64,000 nt of DNA from an uncultured Caryophanales bacterium (GTDB taxonomy: Bacteria; Bacillota_I; Bacilli_A; RFN20; CAG-288): assembly GCA_949287425.1 (NCBI GenBank), contig CASEGJ010000005.1:1-64000 (forward strand), written 5' to 3'. This document shows, in pieces, positions 44,650 to 54,293 of this stretch. Within the stretch, counting starts at the first letter, position 1. Every line of letters begins with the position of its first letter. The notes under the pieces were generated by a model, which did no database searches, was not told the DNA's origin, and saw only the letters and a program-made list of their open reading frames with translations. The position numbers and the translations under genes were made by a program.

Positions 44650-44678
44650 ATTATATGTTTAAATGATTTTTTTTACAA
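44650..44678 (-). promoter_or_regulatory. Promoter of the jetABC operon
   Basis: On the minus strand TTGTAA (44673-44678) and a perfect TATAAT (44650-44655) with a 17-base spacer, 40 bases before jetA. No inverted repeat that could be an operator was found next to it. Confidence 0.75.
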
Positions 44679-44717
44679 TCTATATATTGAAAAAATTTAC
44701 GTTAAATATTGAAAATT

Positions 44718-45509
44718 TTATATTCCAGCAATATCGAAATTATTTTTTGAATTTCTATAGGAATATTTTAAAACTAGCTCTTTATCTATTTGACGCAACC
44801 TGTCAACTTCATTAGCTATCTTATCTTCGATAATTTTAGAAAGTTCAATGGTAGTTAAACCTTTAAATTCACTAGGATAAATAGGGTTCAAAAATGATAT
44901 TTGGATAGGATATTTTTTCATTTTGAGCTTTTTATCTAAAACTCTAAATCCACCATATATAGCGACTAGCTGAATAGGCTTATTAGAATTGAAAGCCGGT
45001 TTTAAAGAACCAGGTTTAAATTCATTTAATGTATGTAAACCATCTTTAGAACGAGTCCCTTCTGGGAAAATAACGACACTTTGTTCTCCCTTTTTTAATA
45101 TAGAAGTAACTTGCATCAAACACCTTATTTCAGAACGAAAATCTTTTCTATCCATAAATATACCATCGATGGCCTTTAAAACTTTTCTAACATATGGAAA
45201 TTTCAAAACTTCAATCTTGGATAAAAACGTCAATGGTTTTTCAATTACCGCTAAAAAGCTCAAAGCATCCATATTAGATTGATGGTTACAAATAAATAAG
45301 CAGTTAGAATCTTGAATTAAGTTTTCTTTATTATTAACGATAAATAGACAATCTAGCTTTTCACAAACCTTAACGATTAAATCGTGAGAATAATTATATC
45401 TATCTATTAAACTGAATTCATCTTTATGTTTATTTATTTTCGTCAAAAATCGCGATTGAGATAAAACTAAATAACCAGCCTTACAAACTATTTTAAAATA
45501 CTTAAACAT
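44718..45509 (-). CDS. plsC: 1-acyl-sn-glycerol-3-phosphate acyltransferase (PlsC-like)
   Basis: A 263-residue membrane-associated acyltransferase that forms phosphatidic acid. The HX4D active site is ICNHQSNMDALSFLAV, and the substrate motif is VVIFPEGTRSKDGLHTLNEFKPGSLKPAF. IDGIFMDRKDFR is the second conserved block. AGGAGAAAG precedes the ATG. It lies 9 bases after the pullulanase gene at the end of the ftsK operon. Confidence 0.93.
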   Translation of the reverse strand: MFKYFKIVCKAGYLVLSQSRFLTKINKHKDEFSLIDRYNYSHDLIVKVCEKLDCLFIVNNKENLIQDSNCLFICNHQSNMDALSFLAVIEKPLTFLSKIEVLKFPYVRKVLKAIDGIFMDRKDFRSEIRCLMQVTSILKKGEQSVVIFPEGTRSKDGLHTLNEFKPGSLKPAFNSNKPIQLVAIYGGFRVLDKKLKMKKYPIQISFLNPIYPSEFKGLTTIELSKIIEDKIANEVDRLRQIDKELVLKYSYRNSKNNFDIAGI

Positions 45510-45518
45510 ATCTTTCTC

Positions 45519-47642
45519 CTATTTTACTAATATCAAAGCGCTAAGAGGATGAATTTTAGCAGAACTAACTGACTTTTTCAAATCGAAATCAACCTTGCAA
45601 TCATCGTATAGAACTCTATTGCAGCCATCTAATCCAAGATGAGTAGTATGCAAAATAGTTGGATTAATATATATTACAAGTTTAACTTCTTTATTTTTTG
45701 AATACTTAATTTTTAAACAACCATTTTCAATATTTTCAAACGAAACGGCATTTTCAATTTGAATTCTGTTATTTAAATTGAATAAATCGTAATATCTCTT
45801 TTTTATTTCAATGACATTTTTAACATTTTCAACTAAGAAATATCTTTCAACCATCATTTCAAAATCAAAGCCGTTAATTTGATCGCCGGCATTATATGAA
45901 TTTCTAATTCCCTTTTTTGTTTGACCAAATTCTTGTCCCATATGAATAAAACAATTCCCACAAGCGAGAATAGAAATAGTATTAATCAAATTTTGAGTGG
46001 ATAAAACTTCCATCAAATTAGAATTAATAGTAATTAACTTATCAAATAAACAGTTATCATCGTGACACTCAACATAATTAATCGATTGACTAGCTTCATC
46101 AAATAACGGTGGAAAAGCTATAGGTTCAACGCATCCGGCAAATACATGTTTAAATCCTTCAATATAATTTATATCTCCACTTAAATAACCTTTGCAAAAT
46201 AGATTGTCATTATAATTACTACCTCTAGTTATATCTCTAAATCTATCGTTAAAAAAGCCTATGTTTTTCAACTGACTAGCGTTTTTCATACTAGAACGCT
46301 CATTGGAAGGTAAAACTGATTGCATATCCCAACCTTCACCATAAACCATAGCTAATTTGTCTTTTTTATGAATTAACTTTTCAACTTGCTGCATGCTAGT
46401 TAAATCGATTAAACCCATCAAGTCAAATCTAAATCCATCTATAGAATAGACATCCATAAAAAAGCAGATGTTATCTAAAACAAATTTTCTTATCATGAAT
46501 TTTCTAGTTTCAAGTTCATTTCCGCATCCTGTCGCATTGGAAAGATGACCCTGACTATCTTTTCTAAAACAATAATTCGGACATAAAATATTTAAAGAAT
46601 TGTATCTAGCATCAAAGACGTGATTGAATACAACATCCATATTTACCCTAATTCCCTTTTTATGAAAACTGGAAACTAGATTTTTAAATTCAATCATACG
46701 AGTGTAACAATTTTCTGGATCTGAACTAAAAGAACCTTCTATCGCGAAGTAAAACTTAGGATCATATCCCCAGTTATAAGATTCTCTAGGGAAAGAATCA
46801 TTGACAGTTTGAAAATCAAAAACCGGCATTATTTGAACATGACTAACACCTAAATTAGCAATATAATCTATACCTATCGGCTTACCTTTATATTTAAGAT
46901 TAGATTTAGATAGCAAGTTAAAAGTTCCAGCTTCGGAAGAATAATATAAACTAGTCATATCTCTAACACTAAGTTCATATATGTAATTTCCTTCTAACTT
47001 ACTAGGTAAATTTTCTTTATATGTCTCAAGATTTTTTATTTTATTGATATCGACAATATACCCGTGTCGAGAATTAGTATCAACTGAATAAGCATATGGG
47101 TCAACAACTTGAAAAAATTGACCATTGATCTTAACTAAATAAACATATTTAAGACCTTCTAAATCACCTTCAACGATCGTTTGGAAAACACCGTTAATTT
47201 GTCTATCCATTTTAATGACTTTGGTAGTCTTATTTAAGTCGGTGTAATAAATTTTCACATACATTTGACTAGCTAAAGGCGAAAAGACTTTAAATTCTGT
47301 CTTTTCTTTAGAATAGATAGAACCTAGTTGACCACGATATCTATATCTTTTTTCAAAAGAATCTAAACCGGCAAAATATGTAATATCCAAATTATATATT
47401 CTATTTAACTTGTCATAGATTGTATATTCTTTACCTATTTTAATTTCTTTTGAAAACTTATAAGAGCAAATACATGATTTACCATCGTGAGAAACTAGCA
47501 TATTATCCAGTTGAAGGTTTTCTAAAAATTTACCATTTTCATATAATTTAACAATCAATAAATCTTCTTTATTGAAATAATCATAATACATTTCAATTCT
47601 ATGTAAATCGATAACTTTAGCAGATCCACTGATATTTTCCAT
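45519..47642 (-). CDS. pulA: Type I pullulanase (GH13)
   Basis: A 707-residue debranching enzyme that hydrolyses alpha-1,6 bonds of pullulan or glycogen. There is no signal peptide, so it acts inside the cell, probably on glycogen. An N-terminal beta domain (CBM48-like, about 85-180) precedes the catalytic barrel. The type I signature YNWGYDPKFYFAIEG is present. DGFRFDLMGLID holds the nucleophile Asp, VYGEGWDMQSV the acid Glu and VECHDDNCLFDKL the third Asp. It sits between acpS and plsC, away from the glg operon 8 kb downstream. GGAGC precedes the ATG. Confidence 0.95.
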   Translation of the reverse strand: MENISGSAKVIDLHRIEMYYDYFNKEDLLIVKLYENGKFLENLQLDNMLVSHDGKSCICSYKFSKEIKIGKEYTIYDKLNRIYNLDITYFAGLDSFEKRYRYRGQLGSIYSKEKTEFKVFSPLASQMYVKIYYTDLNKTTKVIKMDRQINGVFQTIVEGDLEGLKYVYLVKINGQFFQVVDPYAYSVDTNSRHGYIVDINKIKNLETYKENLPSKLEGNYIYELSVRDMTSLYYSSEAGTFNLLSKSNLKYKGKPIGIDYIANLGVSHVQIMPVFDFQTVNDSFPRESYNWGYDPKFYFAIEGSFSSDPENCYTRMIEFKNLVSSFHKKGIRVNMDVVFNHVFDARYNSLNILCPNYCFRKDSQGHLSNATGCGNELETRKFMIRKFVLDNICFFMDVYSIDGFRFDLMGLIDLTSMQQVEKLIHKKDKLAMVYGEGWDMQSVLPSNERSSMKNASQLKNIGFFNDRFRDITRGSNYNDNLFCKGYLSGDINYIEGFKHVFAGCVEPIAFPPLFDEASQSINYVECHDDNCLFDKLITINSNLMEVLSTQNLINTISILACGNCFIHMGQEFGQTKKGIRNSYNAGDQINGFDFEMMVERYFLVENVKNVIEIKKRYYDLFNLNNRIQIENAVSFENIENGCLKIKYSKNKEVKLVIYINPTILHTTHLGLDGCNRVLYDDCKVDFDLKKSVSSAKIHPLSALILVK

Positions 47643-47654
47643 ATAACTAGCTCC

Positions 47655-47975
47655 CTATTTTAATAAAACGACACTTACAAGATAACCATCGTGAGAAATA
47701 GAAACTTCCCCAACTTCCTTTTCTAAATAATATAAATGAGGTTTACCATTTTCATCAGATAGTATTTCAATATCCTTATAAGGAATATTCTTTTGATTTT
47801 TAGCCTTTATAAAAGCCTCTTTAGAAGCAAATCTACCACCGACATATTCAATCTTTTGCTTGATATTATCGAGTTTTTGATATTGTAGATATTCTCTTTT
47901 AGAAAGCAATCTATCAGCCAAGCTAGAATAAGACTCTTTTATTCTATCCAAATTAATTATATCGACACCTAACAT
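47655..47975 (-). CDS. acpS: Holo-[acyl-carrier-protein] synthase
   Basis: A 106-residue AcpS that transfers 4'-phosphopantetheine from CoA to acyl carrier protein. Magnesium-binding Asp is in MLGVDIINLDRIK, and GRFASKEAFIKA holds the catalytic Glu and Lys. The end HDGYLVSVVLLK is typical (SHDxxxAxAxVxL). It is slightly short but complete. It lies 6 bases after the M16-like gene. No good ribosome site, so coupling is likely. Confidence 0.95.
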   Translation of the reverse strand: MLGVDIINLDRIKESYSSLADRLLSKREYLQYQKLDNIKQKIEYVGGRFASKEAFIKAKNQKNIPYKDIEILSDENGKPHLYYLEKEVGEVSISHDGYLVSVVLLK

Positions 47976-47981
47976 AATAAT

Positions 47982-49196
47982 CTAACTTAAATATAAAGAT
48001 TTTTCACAACTAGATAACTGCAAGATAAAATCCTTAAACATTTTATAATCTAAATTAAAAATTAACGAGTATAATTTATTGACATTAAGGTTATATCTTA
48101 AAGCCTTTAAAGCGAATCTAAATGTCATATGCAAAGAAATATGATATGAAGATAATTGCCTATTTAAATATTGTTTAATATTGACAAATTCCTTTTTAGT
48201 AATTTTGATTTTATCTATTTCAAGACGCAACAAATCTAAATTTATATCCTTGTTATTTAATATAAACATCTCTTCATAAAATATATTATTACTAGTTTCA
48301 ATCACTTTTGAATGAATCGCATCTTCGATTTTATTTTTTAACGATTTAAAATCAGTTAATCTATTCGATAAAGGCAAATATAAATAATTTAGATATTCAT
48401 ATATAGCATATAAACTATCTCCATATTTATATAGCAATTCCTTTTTATCAGGAAATTTTACCCCTACTAATAAATATTTAATATCTTTAGGTACATTTAA
48501 CTGATTTAAACCTTCCTTTTTAGTTGAAAAATTCGCTTTAGTTATTAAACTAGGATATTCATGTAAAGAATAACTGTTAAAAACTTCCATAAGTTGATTT
48601 GAATCTAGTTTAGAAACAACGATTATCTCCTTATTGGTCTTTATAAAATACTTTTCAATAAATGAGACTAACTCTTTAGGAGTGATAAAATCTATATTTT
48701 CTAAATCTAAATAATTTAAACAAGGCAAATCATCTTCAATAAACAATCTGTTGTAATTAAATAAAGTGTAATTATCACTTATAGCAATTGTGGCTTTAAG
48801 TTTAGCTAACTTTTTAATCTTTTCAAAATCTATCTTGTCAAAAGAAAACTCACTTACCATTCTAATGAATTTATCAAGGCCAATCTGAACATCGTCATTA
48901 GAACTAGAAAAAGTAAAAAAGATATTATCTGTTTCAATATTATATGTTACTTTGTTTTTATATTCATCTTCATTGACAAAATAAATCAAAGCCTCAGCAG
49001 CTAAATATAGCAACAACTGATAATATTTAGAATTAGGAAAATCCACAAATTTATTAGAAAGACCAAAAGGTAAGCTCAAGCTCATCTTTCCCTCTTTATA
49101 TTTATTAGAAGAAATTACTTGAACATGAAAGCAACCTTGATAAAAGCTATCGATAGGAACTAATGTCTTAGCTTGATAACTATCTCTCTCTTTCAT
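47982..49196 (-). CDS. M16 peptidase homologue without active site (YmfF-like)
   Basis: A 404-residue protein with the length and strand-helix layout of a peptidase M16 half. Place of the zinc motif HxxEH is taken by LLLYLAAEALIYF, so no zinc can be bound. Sequence similarity is otherwise weak. The call rests on its pairing with the next M16 homologue and on the ftsK-YmfF/YmfH neighbourhood, known from Bacillus. KERDSYQ follows the start. Function unknown; possibly a non-catalytic partner. Confidence 0.6.
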   Translation of the reverse strand: MKERDSYQAKTLVPIDSFYQGCFHVQVISSNKYKEGKMSLSLPFGLSNKFVDFPNSKYYQLLLYLAAEALIYFVNEDEYKNKVTYNIETDNIFFTFSSSNDDVQIGLDKFIRMVSEFSFDKIDFEKIKKLAKLKATIAISDNYTLFNYNRLFIEDDLPCLNYLDLENIDFITPKELVSFIEKYFIKTNKEIIVVSKLDSNQLMEVFNSYSLHEYPSLITKANFSTKKEGLNQLNVPKDIKYLLVGVKFPDKKELLYKYGDSLYAIYEYLNYLYLPLSNRLTDFKSLKNKIEDAIHSKVIETSNNIFYEEMFILNNKDINLDLLRLEIDKIKITKKEFVNIKQYLNRQLSSYHISLHMTFRFALKALRYNLNVNKLYSLIFNLDYKMFKDFILQLSSCEKSLYLS

Positions 49197-49203
49197 AATT
49201 TTT

Positions 49204-50442
49204 TTACTTTTTAGAAATTAAATATGTCCTTGGAAATTTAATAAAGTCAGAATAGAAAGCCATAAACTTCTTATAAGAAGATTTGCATGCTAATTCAACA
49301 ACAAGCATATCGGCTTTTCCATTAGCAAACGAAGATAACATACGTGAATATAACAAATCTATATCGGCTTTATATAAATTAGTAAATTTCTTTAAAAGAG
49401 CCTTTTTAGCTTTGTAAAAATCCCACTTAGAAATAGGTGTAGGATTTGATAAAAACTTTTCAATTTGTTCTTGTAAAACCTCAGGAGTACCAGTTTGGAA
49501 GATTTGATAAAAATAAGCATCTTCTAAACCTTCATGTAAACCAGATTCTTTCAAAGCAAACAAAGCAGGACAATTAGTTTTTACTAAATTAGTAACTTCA
49601 GAAAAAATCAAATGCTGAATTAAGAAATAATAGTAGAAATTTTCTCCATTGTATTTTTCAAATAAAGATTTTCTTGAAGGGAACTTAACACCTAAAACTA
49701 AACTATCAGTTAAATTAGTATAGCCTAAATAGGAAGGAACTGATTGATAGTTTTCTTTAGATGGTTTATATATTGGTTCTTCATATTCTCCTCTATTGGG
49801 AAATTTATGAGTTTCAATTAAATTTGCAATATCGGTAGGAGAAATATTTCCAACGACAAACATAGTCATAAATTGAGGGTTAAAGAAAGTATTAAAAACC
49901 TTTTTAGCAGCAGGAAGATGAACTAATTTAATACTTTCTTTATTACCTAAAGGAGACTCTTTCATTGGAGAAGAATAATAAAGATAACTTCTTAGTTGTT
50001 CATCTACGTTTTTATTCTTCTCTTCAATTTTAGAAATAACTTCTTTTTTCAACTCTTCAAATTGATCATTGGTAATTTCAAACTTATCTAACAAACTTAG
50101 TAAAGCTTGCATATATTTACCAGCTTGAGAAATTTCACAAGTAACCTCAAACGAAGTGTAAGATTCGTAAACCTTGCTTTCAAACTTACATTCCCCATCA
50201 AATAAGCAATCAGCAGAACTCGGGTGATATTTACATAAACCGGAAACAAGCATGGTCAATGTTCCTGGATAAATCTTTTGCTTATTGATAAAAAAATCCT
50301 TGCTAGTTCCACCTTTAGAAACATATATACCAAATTTTACTTGCTTAGCTTGAACAACAGGAACCACTAATAATTTCATTCCTGTTTTAAACTTTTGTTG
50401 AAATAAAATTTTATCTATTTTAGTAAATTTTAATTTTTCCAT
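49204..50442 (-). CDS. M16 peptidase homologue without active site (YmfH-like)
   Basis: A 412-residue M16-fold protein. FKTGMKLLVVPVVQAKQVKFGIYVSKGGTSKD is the usual first strands, and GTLTMLVSGLCKYHP occupies the position of GIAHFLEHM: both His and the Glu are lost. Later blocks fit the family, such as FNPQFMTMFVVGNISP (the NMxLxVxGDxxx strand). AGAAAGGAT precedes the ATG. It follows ftsK by 21 bases. In Bacillus the YmfH copy retains the active site, so inactivity of both copies here is notable. Confidence 0.75.
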   Translation of the reverse strand: MEKLKFTKIDKILFQQKFKTGMKLLVVPVVQAKQVKFGIYVSKGGTSKDFFINKQKIYPGTLTMLVSGLCKYHPSSADCLFDGECKFESKVYESYTSFEVTCEISQAGKYMQALLSLLDKFEITNDQFEELKKEVISKIEEKNKNVDEQLRSYLYYSSPMKESPLGNKESIKLVHLPAAKKVFNTFFNPQFMTMFVVGNISPTDIANLIETHKFPNRGEYEEPIYKPSKENYQSVPSYLGYTNLTDSLVLGVKFPSRKSLFEKYNGENFYYYFLIQHLIFSEVTNLVKTNCPALFALKESGLHEGLEDAYFYQIFQTGTPEVLQEQIEKFLSNPTPISKWDFYKAKKALLKKFTNLYKADIDLLYSRMLSSFANGKADMLVVELACKSSYKKFMAFYSDFIKFPRTYLISKK

Positions 50443-50463
50443 ATTTATAATCCTTTCTAAAAA

Positions 50464-53232
50464 TTAATTTTCACTTTCATCTGTCGAATTTTCTGCTATA
50501 ACTTCTTTTCGACCATTAGGTAAACTCTTAACTATACCTTCTTCTTCTAAAGCATCAATTAAACTAGCAGCGCGAGAATAACCAATACTTAATTTTCTCT
50601 GCAAAAAAGAAGTAGAAGCAATGTGGTTTTCAATAACTATACTTTTAGCAGTCTCATATAATTCATCTTTAAAACCAGCTGCTTGACCAAAGGAAGTACC
50701 TAACTTACCAACTATATGTTCACCTTCATTAAAATTAATAAATTCTTTATTATATTGAGGCTGACATTGTTGTTTTAAATATTTACTTACCATTGAAATT
50801 TCATTTCCTGAAACAAAAGGAGACTGCAATCTAACAATGGCTTTTAAAGAAGGAATTCTAGCTAACATATCGCCATGGCCCAATAAGGTTTCAGCACCAA
50901 CTTCATCTAAAATGGTTCTTGAATCAACTCCAGAAGGTAAAGCTAAAGCTACTCTTGCTGGAATATTGGCTTTAATAGTACCAGTGATACATTTAACAGT
51001 TGGCCTTTGAGTAGCGATAATTAAATAAATACCAGCTGCTCTAGCTTTTTGAGCAATCCTTTGCGTGTTAGAATCGACATTTTTAGGATCTTGCATCATC
51101 ATATCGGCAAACTCATCAATTATGCAAACAATGTTAGGTAAGATTTCCATATCTGGATTATCTTTCCTAAGTTCGTTATATTCTTGCAACTTTGAACATT
51201 CAAATCTAGAAAGTAAAGAATATCTTCTATCCATTTCATCACAGAGCTTTTTTAACATTGAAACAGCCTGAGTAATATTGGTAATAATAGGACAATATAA
51301 ATGTGGGATATCTTTATATTTAGAAAATTCAACTGTCTTTGGATCAACTAAAATTAACTTTAATTGATCTGGATAATTTCTCATAATTAAACTCATGATA
51401 ATAGAATGAACAAAGACAGATTTACCTGAACCAGTAGTTCCAGCAATTAATAAATGAGGCATATCATCCAAAGAAGTAGTAATAACTTCATTAGAAATAG
51501 TTTTACCAAGTGGAATAGTTAATCTGTCATTTTTCTTTAAAACTTCACCATAACACTCTTTGAAAGATACAGTCATCCCTTTAGCGTTACCAATTTCAAT
51601 TCCAGAAGTATTAGAGCCTTGAACAACACCTTCAATTCTTACAGACATATCTCCGCATAAATCAACCTGAAGTTCATTTAAAACATCTTCTTTGGTTATT
51701 TCAGAAACTTTTACCCCTTCATCACGTTCGATATTAAATCTAGTAACAGAAGGCCCAATAGTAAAATCCTTAACATGCGCACCGATATGCAATTTATCAA
51801 AAACGCCATTGATAACTCCTATTTTAGCTTCAGCTGCCTGTTGATTAACTTCTAGTTTAGAAAAATCATCATTTTGTTGAAGTAAATTAATAGAAGGTAA
51901 AACATAATGTTTCATACTCATTGGTTTTTGTAAAGAAGTCGGCGATTTAAACTCTTCCTTATTTATATTAGTAGTTTCAACATCAATTTTATTTTCAACT
52001 TTTTTGTCCATACTACTAGTTAAAGTATCATTGTAATTAACTTCACTTACACTAGGTTGAGACTTGTAAGAAATTGTTTCAGAATTATTTTCTTTAAGTG
52101 GACTAGAAAATTGAATTTCATCTTCTAAAGAATTATCAGTTTCATCTTCTGAAATAACATTTCCATTAGAAGAAACAAAATCAATCTCATTAGCAGTATC
52201 ATCTTGATTTAAAGTAGAACTATCTATATTTTCATTCCTATTTAAACTAGCATCATCTAATTTGGAATCTACTAAATTAGCTGAAGATACATTTTCTAAA
52301 GTATCAGTCTTAAAAAGATTATTATCTTCAGATTTAACAACTTCTTTATTTTTGTTATAAAAAATATTTAACCCTGTTTCATCTAAATTTGCTTTGCTAT
52401 TTTTTTCATATTGAGAGTAAGCTTTAGCCATAGGTGAAATATCATTAATATAAGTAGTATCTTCTAAATCCTCTTTTTCAGGCTTAGGATCAAAAATCGT
52501 AGTCTTAGTGTTCAGTGTCAAATTATCATTTCGATTACCAAAGTCAATTTCTTGAGTTTGGACATCATTTTCACTTTCTTCAATTTTCTTTTGAATCTTT
52601 TCCTCAGTTTCAATTTTTTCTTGGCTCATCTTAGCTTTCTTTTTTAGCATATAGTCTCTAATAAAAACATACAAAGCTAAAATTGGTGCCCTTAAAATTA
52701 AAATTGCACCTATCAATAAAAAAATTACTTCAAAGCAAATAGTACCAGCATAGCCTAATCCAGTCATAAATAAACTAGCAAACATATAACCTAAAAAGCC
52801 ACCATACAAGCTTGAAATAACCAATTGATTAGATAATTGTATAGAATTTACTAACTTAGATTGAAATTCGCTATTATATAAATAAGAAAAATTTCCTATT
52901 GATAAATCTTCAACATTCATACTGCTTGCTAAACAGCTAAATAAAATTATAAAAATAATTCCTAAACCAGAAAAAGAAAATTTGAGCTTAGGAAACTTCA
53001 TAAAAGCCATTAAATATAATCCATATAGACCAATTAAAGGAAGAATAACATAACTAAACATTCCAAAAACATAGCTAAATGCATATAAAATTAGGCTTGA
53101 TAATCCATATGAATTAAAAAACGCAATAATTACAATTAACAGTAAAATTGTCCCCAATAAAAATATTGGAACCTTTTTTGAAAAAAAACCAAACTTGAAA
53201 TTATTTTTGTCATTTATATCTAAATTATTCAT
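50464..53232 (-). CDS. ftsK: DNA translocase FtsK/SpoIIIE
   Basis: A 922-residue septal DNA pump. Four membrane spans lie at about residues 20-190, then a long acidic, Ser/Asn-rich linker (about 205-450). The motor has alpha and beta parts: GVKVSEITKEDVLNELQVDLC, Walker A AGTTGSGKSVFVHSI (about residue 600), KLILVDPKTVEFSKY and IVCIIDEFADMMM. The C-terminal gamma winged helix SFLQRKLSIGYSRAASLIDALEEEGIV reads the chromosome's polar sequences. AAGGTGAT precedes the ATG at 53232; the in-frame GTG at 53241 is within that site. First gene of the operon. Confidence 0.96.
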   Translation of the reverse strand: MNNLDINDKNNFKFGFFSKKVPIFLLGTILLLIVIIAFFNSYGLSSLILYAFSYVFGMFSYVILPLIGLYGLYLMAFMKFPKLKFSFSGLGIIFIILFSCLASSMNVEDLSIGNFSYLYNSEFQSKLVNSIQLSNQLVISSLYGGFLGYMFASLFMTGLGYAGTICFEVIFLLIGAILILRAPILALYVFIRDYMLKKKAKMSQEKIETEEKIQKKIEESENDVQTQEIDFGNRNDNLTLNTKTTIFDPKPEKEDLEDTTYINDISPMAKAYSQYEKNSKANLDETGLNIFYNKNKEVVKSEDNNLFKTDTLENVSSANLVDSKLDDASLNRNENIDSSTLNQDDTANEIDFVSSNGNVISEDETDNSLEDEIQFSSPLKENNSETISYKSQPSVSEVNYNDTLTSSMDKKVENKIDVETTNINKEEFKSPTSLQKPMSMKHYVLPSINLLQQNDDFSKLEVNQQAAEAKIGVINGVFDKLHIGAHVKDFTIGPSVTRFNIERDEGVKVSEITKEDVLNELQVDLCGDMSVRIEGVVQGSNTSGIEIGNAKGMTVSFKECYGEVLKKNDRLTIPLGKTISNEVITTSLDDMPHLLIAGTTGSGKSVFVHSIIMSLIMRNYPDQLKLILVDPKTVEFSKYKDIPHLYCPIITNITQAVSMLKKLCDEMDRRYSLLSRFECSKLQEYNELRKDNPDMEILPNIVCIIDEFADMMMQDPKNVDSNTQRIAQKARAAGIYLIIATQRPTVKCITGTIKANIPARVALALPSGVDSRTILDEVGAETLLGHGDMLARIPSLKAIVRLQSPFVSGNEISMVSKYLKQQCQPQYNKEFINFNEGEHIVGKLGTSFGQAAGFKDELYETAKSIVIENHIASTSFLQRKLSIGYSRAASLIDALEEEGIVKSLPNGRKEVIAENSTDESEN

Positions 53233-53261
53233 CGATATCACCTTGATTAATTAGCAAATTA

Positions 53262-53267
53262 ATTATA
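53262..53267 (-). promoter_or_regulatory. -10 box of the ftsK operon promoter
   Basis: A perfect TATAAT (minus strand) lies 29 bases before the ftsK ATG. No good -35 is seen at 17 bases, so a weak or activator-helped promoter is possible. Confidence 0.4.
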
Positions 53268-53354
53268 CTAAAAAAATGAGGTTTTGTTTACTATTTTACG
53301 TATATTTATATAAAAAGTGACAAATTTAATTTAGATTCTATCTTTTATAATTAT

Positions 53355-54293
53355 CTATTTAGTTTTTAAAAAACTTCTTCCCTCTAAAAATGGAATACGT
53401 TGAGAAAATTCTCCTACTTCAATTGATTTTAAAGCGTTGTTTAAAATAAACATTTTCGAATCAATATCATCTAACATATGTATTAAATAAGCTTCAGGAG
53501 TTTTAGGTAAAATCGAAGAACCATATTCAGGCTCACCATGATGAGATAAAATGATATGAACAACAATAGCTAATTTATCTTCTGATATTTGAATTCTTTT
53601 TCCAACTTCTTCAACAATATTAGCCCCGATATTAATATGTCCTTCTAAATTGCCTTGCAAAGTATAACTAGAAGCAATAACCCCATTCATCTCAACAGTT
53701 TTACCGATATCGTGAAGTAGACTTCCAACAATTAAGTAATCTAGATTTAACTGTGGATATTGTTTAGCAAAAAATACAGATGCTTCAGCTATACATATAG
53801 AATGATATACAATACCAGATTTATAAGCGTGATGAACACTTATTGCAGCTGGATAGTTCATATATTTTTCCTTATTTTCATTTATAACTTGAATAACTAG
53901 CTTTTTTAATTCTTCGTCTTTAACTAAACTAATTAATTCGTATAATTTACTTTCAAGTTGCTTACTTGAGAGTGGACAACCAATTAAAAAATCATCCATA
54001 TCAATTTCACTTACTTCCATTTTAGAGACGCTTTCAACCTTTAACTGATTGCTACCTTTATATTTAAATATATTTCCACTTACTAAAATTACATTATTTG
54101 GCTGAATTATATCTAAATCATCATCTTTAATTTCCCATTTTTTAGCAACTATACTACTAGAGATATCTTGAAAATTGATAGTTAAATAATTTGAGCCAGT
54201 CGAAGTTACTCCCTTTTCAACTGATTTAACTAATAAAGGTCCAGAAAATTTCCCCCCTTCATCAAGGTAGTCTTTTAAATATTTATCTAACAT
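53355..54293 (-). CDS. YhaM-like 3'-5' exoribonuclease (OB fold plus HD domain)
   Basis: A 312-residue nuclease. The N-terminal OB domain covers about residues 15-95 (FSGPLLVKSVEKGVTSTGSNYL). The HD metal-binding domain has HHAYKSGIVYHS, LLHDIGKTVE and the later HHGEPEYGS and HMLDDIDSKM. YhaM degrades RNA and single-stranded DNA from the 3' end in Bacillota. The ATG at 54293 has GGAGG 9 bases upstream; the GTG at 54299 is too close to it. It overlaps recX by 11 bases. Confidence 0.88.
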   Translation of the reverse strand: MLDKYLKDYLDEGGKFSGPLLVKSVEKGVTSTGSNYLTINFQDISSSIVAKKWEIKDDDLDIIQPNNVILVSGNIFKYKGSNQLKVESVSKMEVSEIDMDDFLIGCPLSSKQLESKLYELISLVKDEELKKLVIQVINENKEKYMNYPAAISVHHAYKSGIVYHSICIAEASVFFAKQYPQLNLDYLIVGSLLHDIGKTVEMNGVIASSYTLQGNLEGHINIGANIVEEVGKRIQISEDKLAIVVHIILSHHGEPEYGSSILPKTPEAYLIHMLDDIDSKMFILNNALKSIEVGEFSQRIPFLEGRSFLKTK

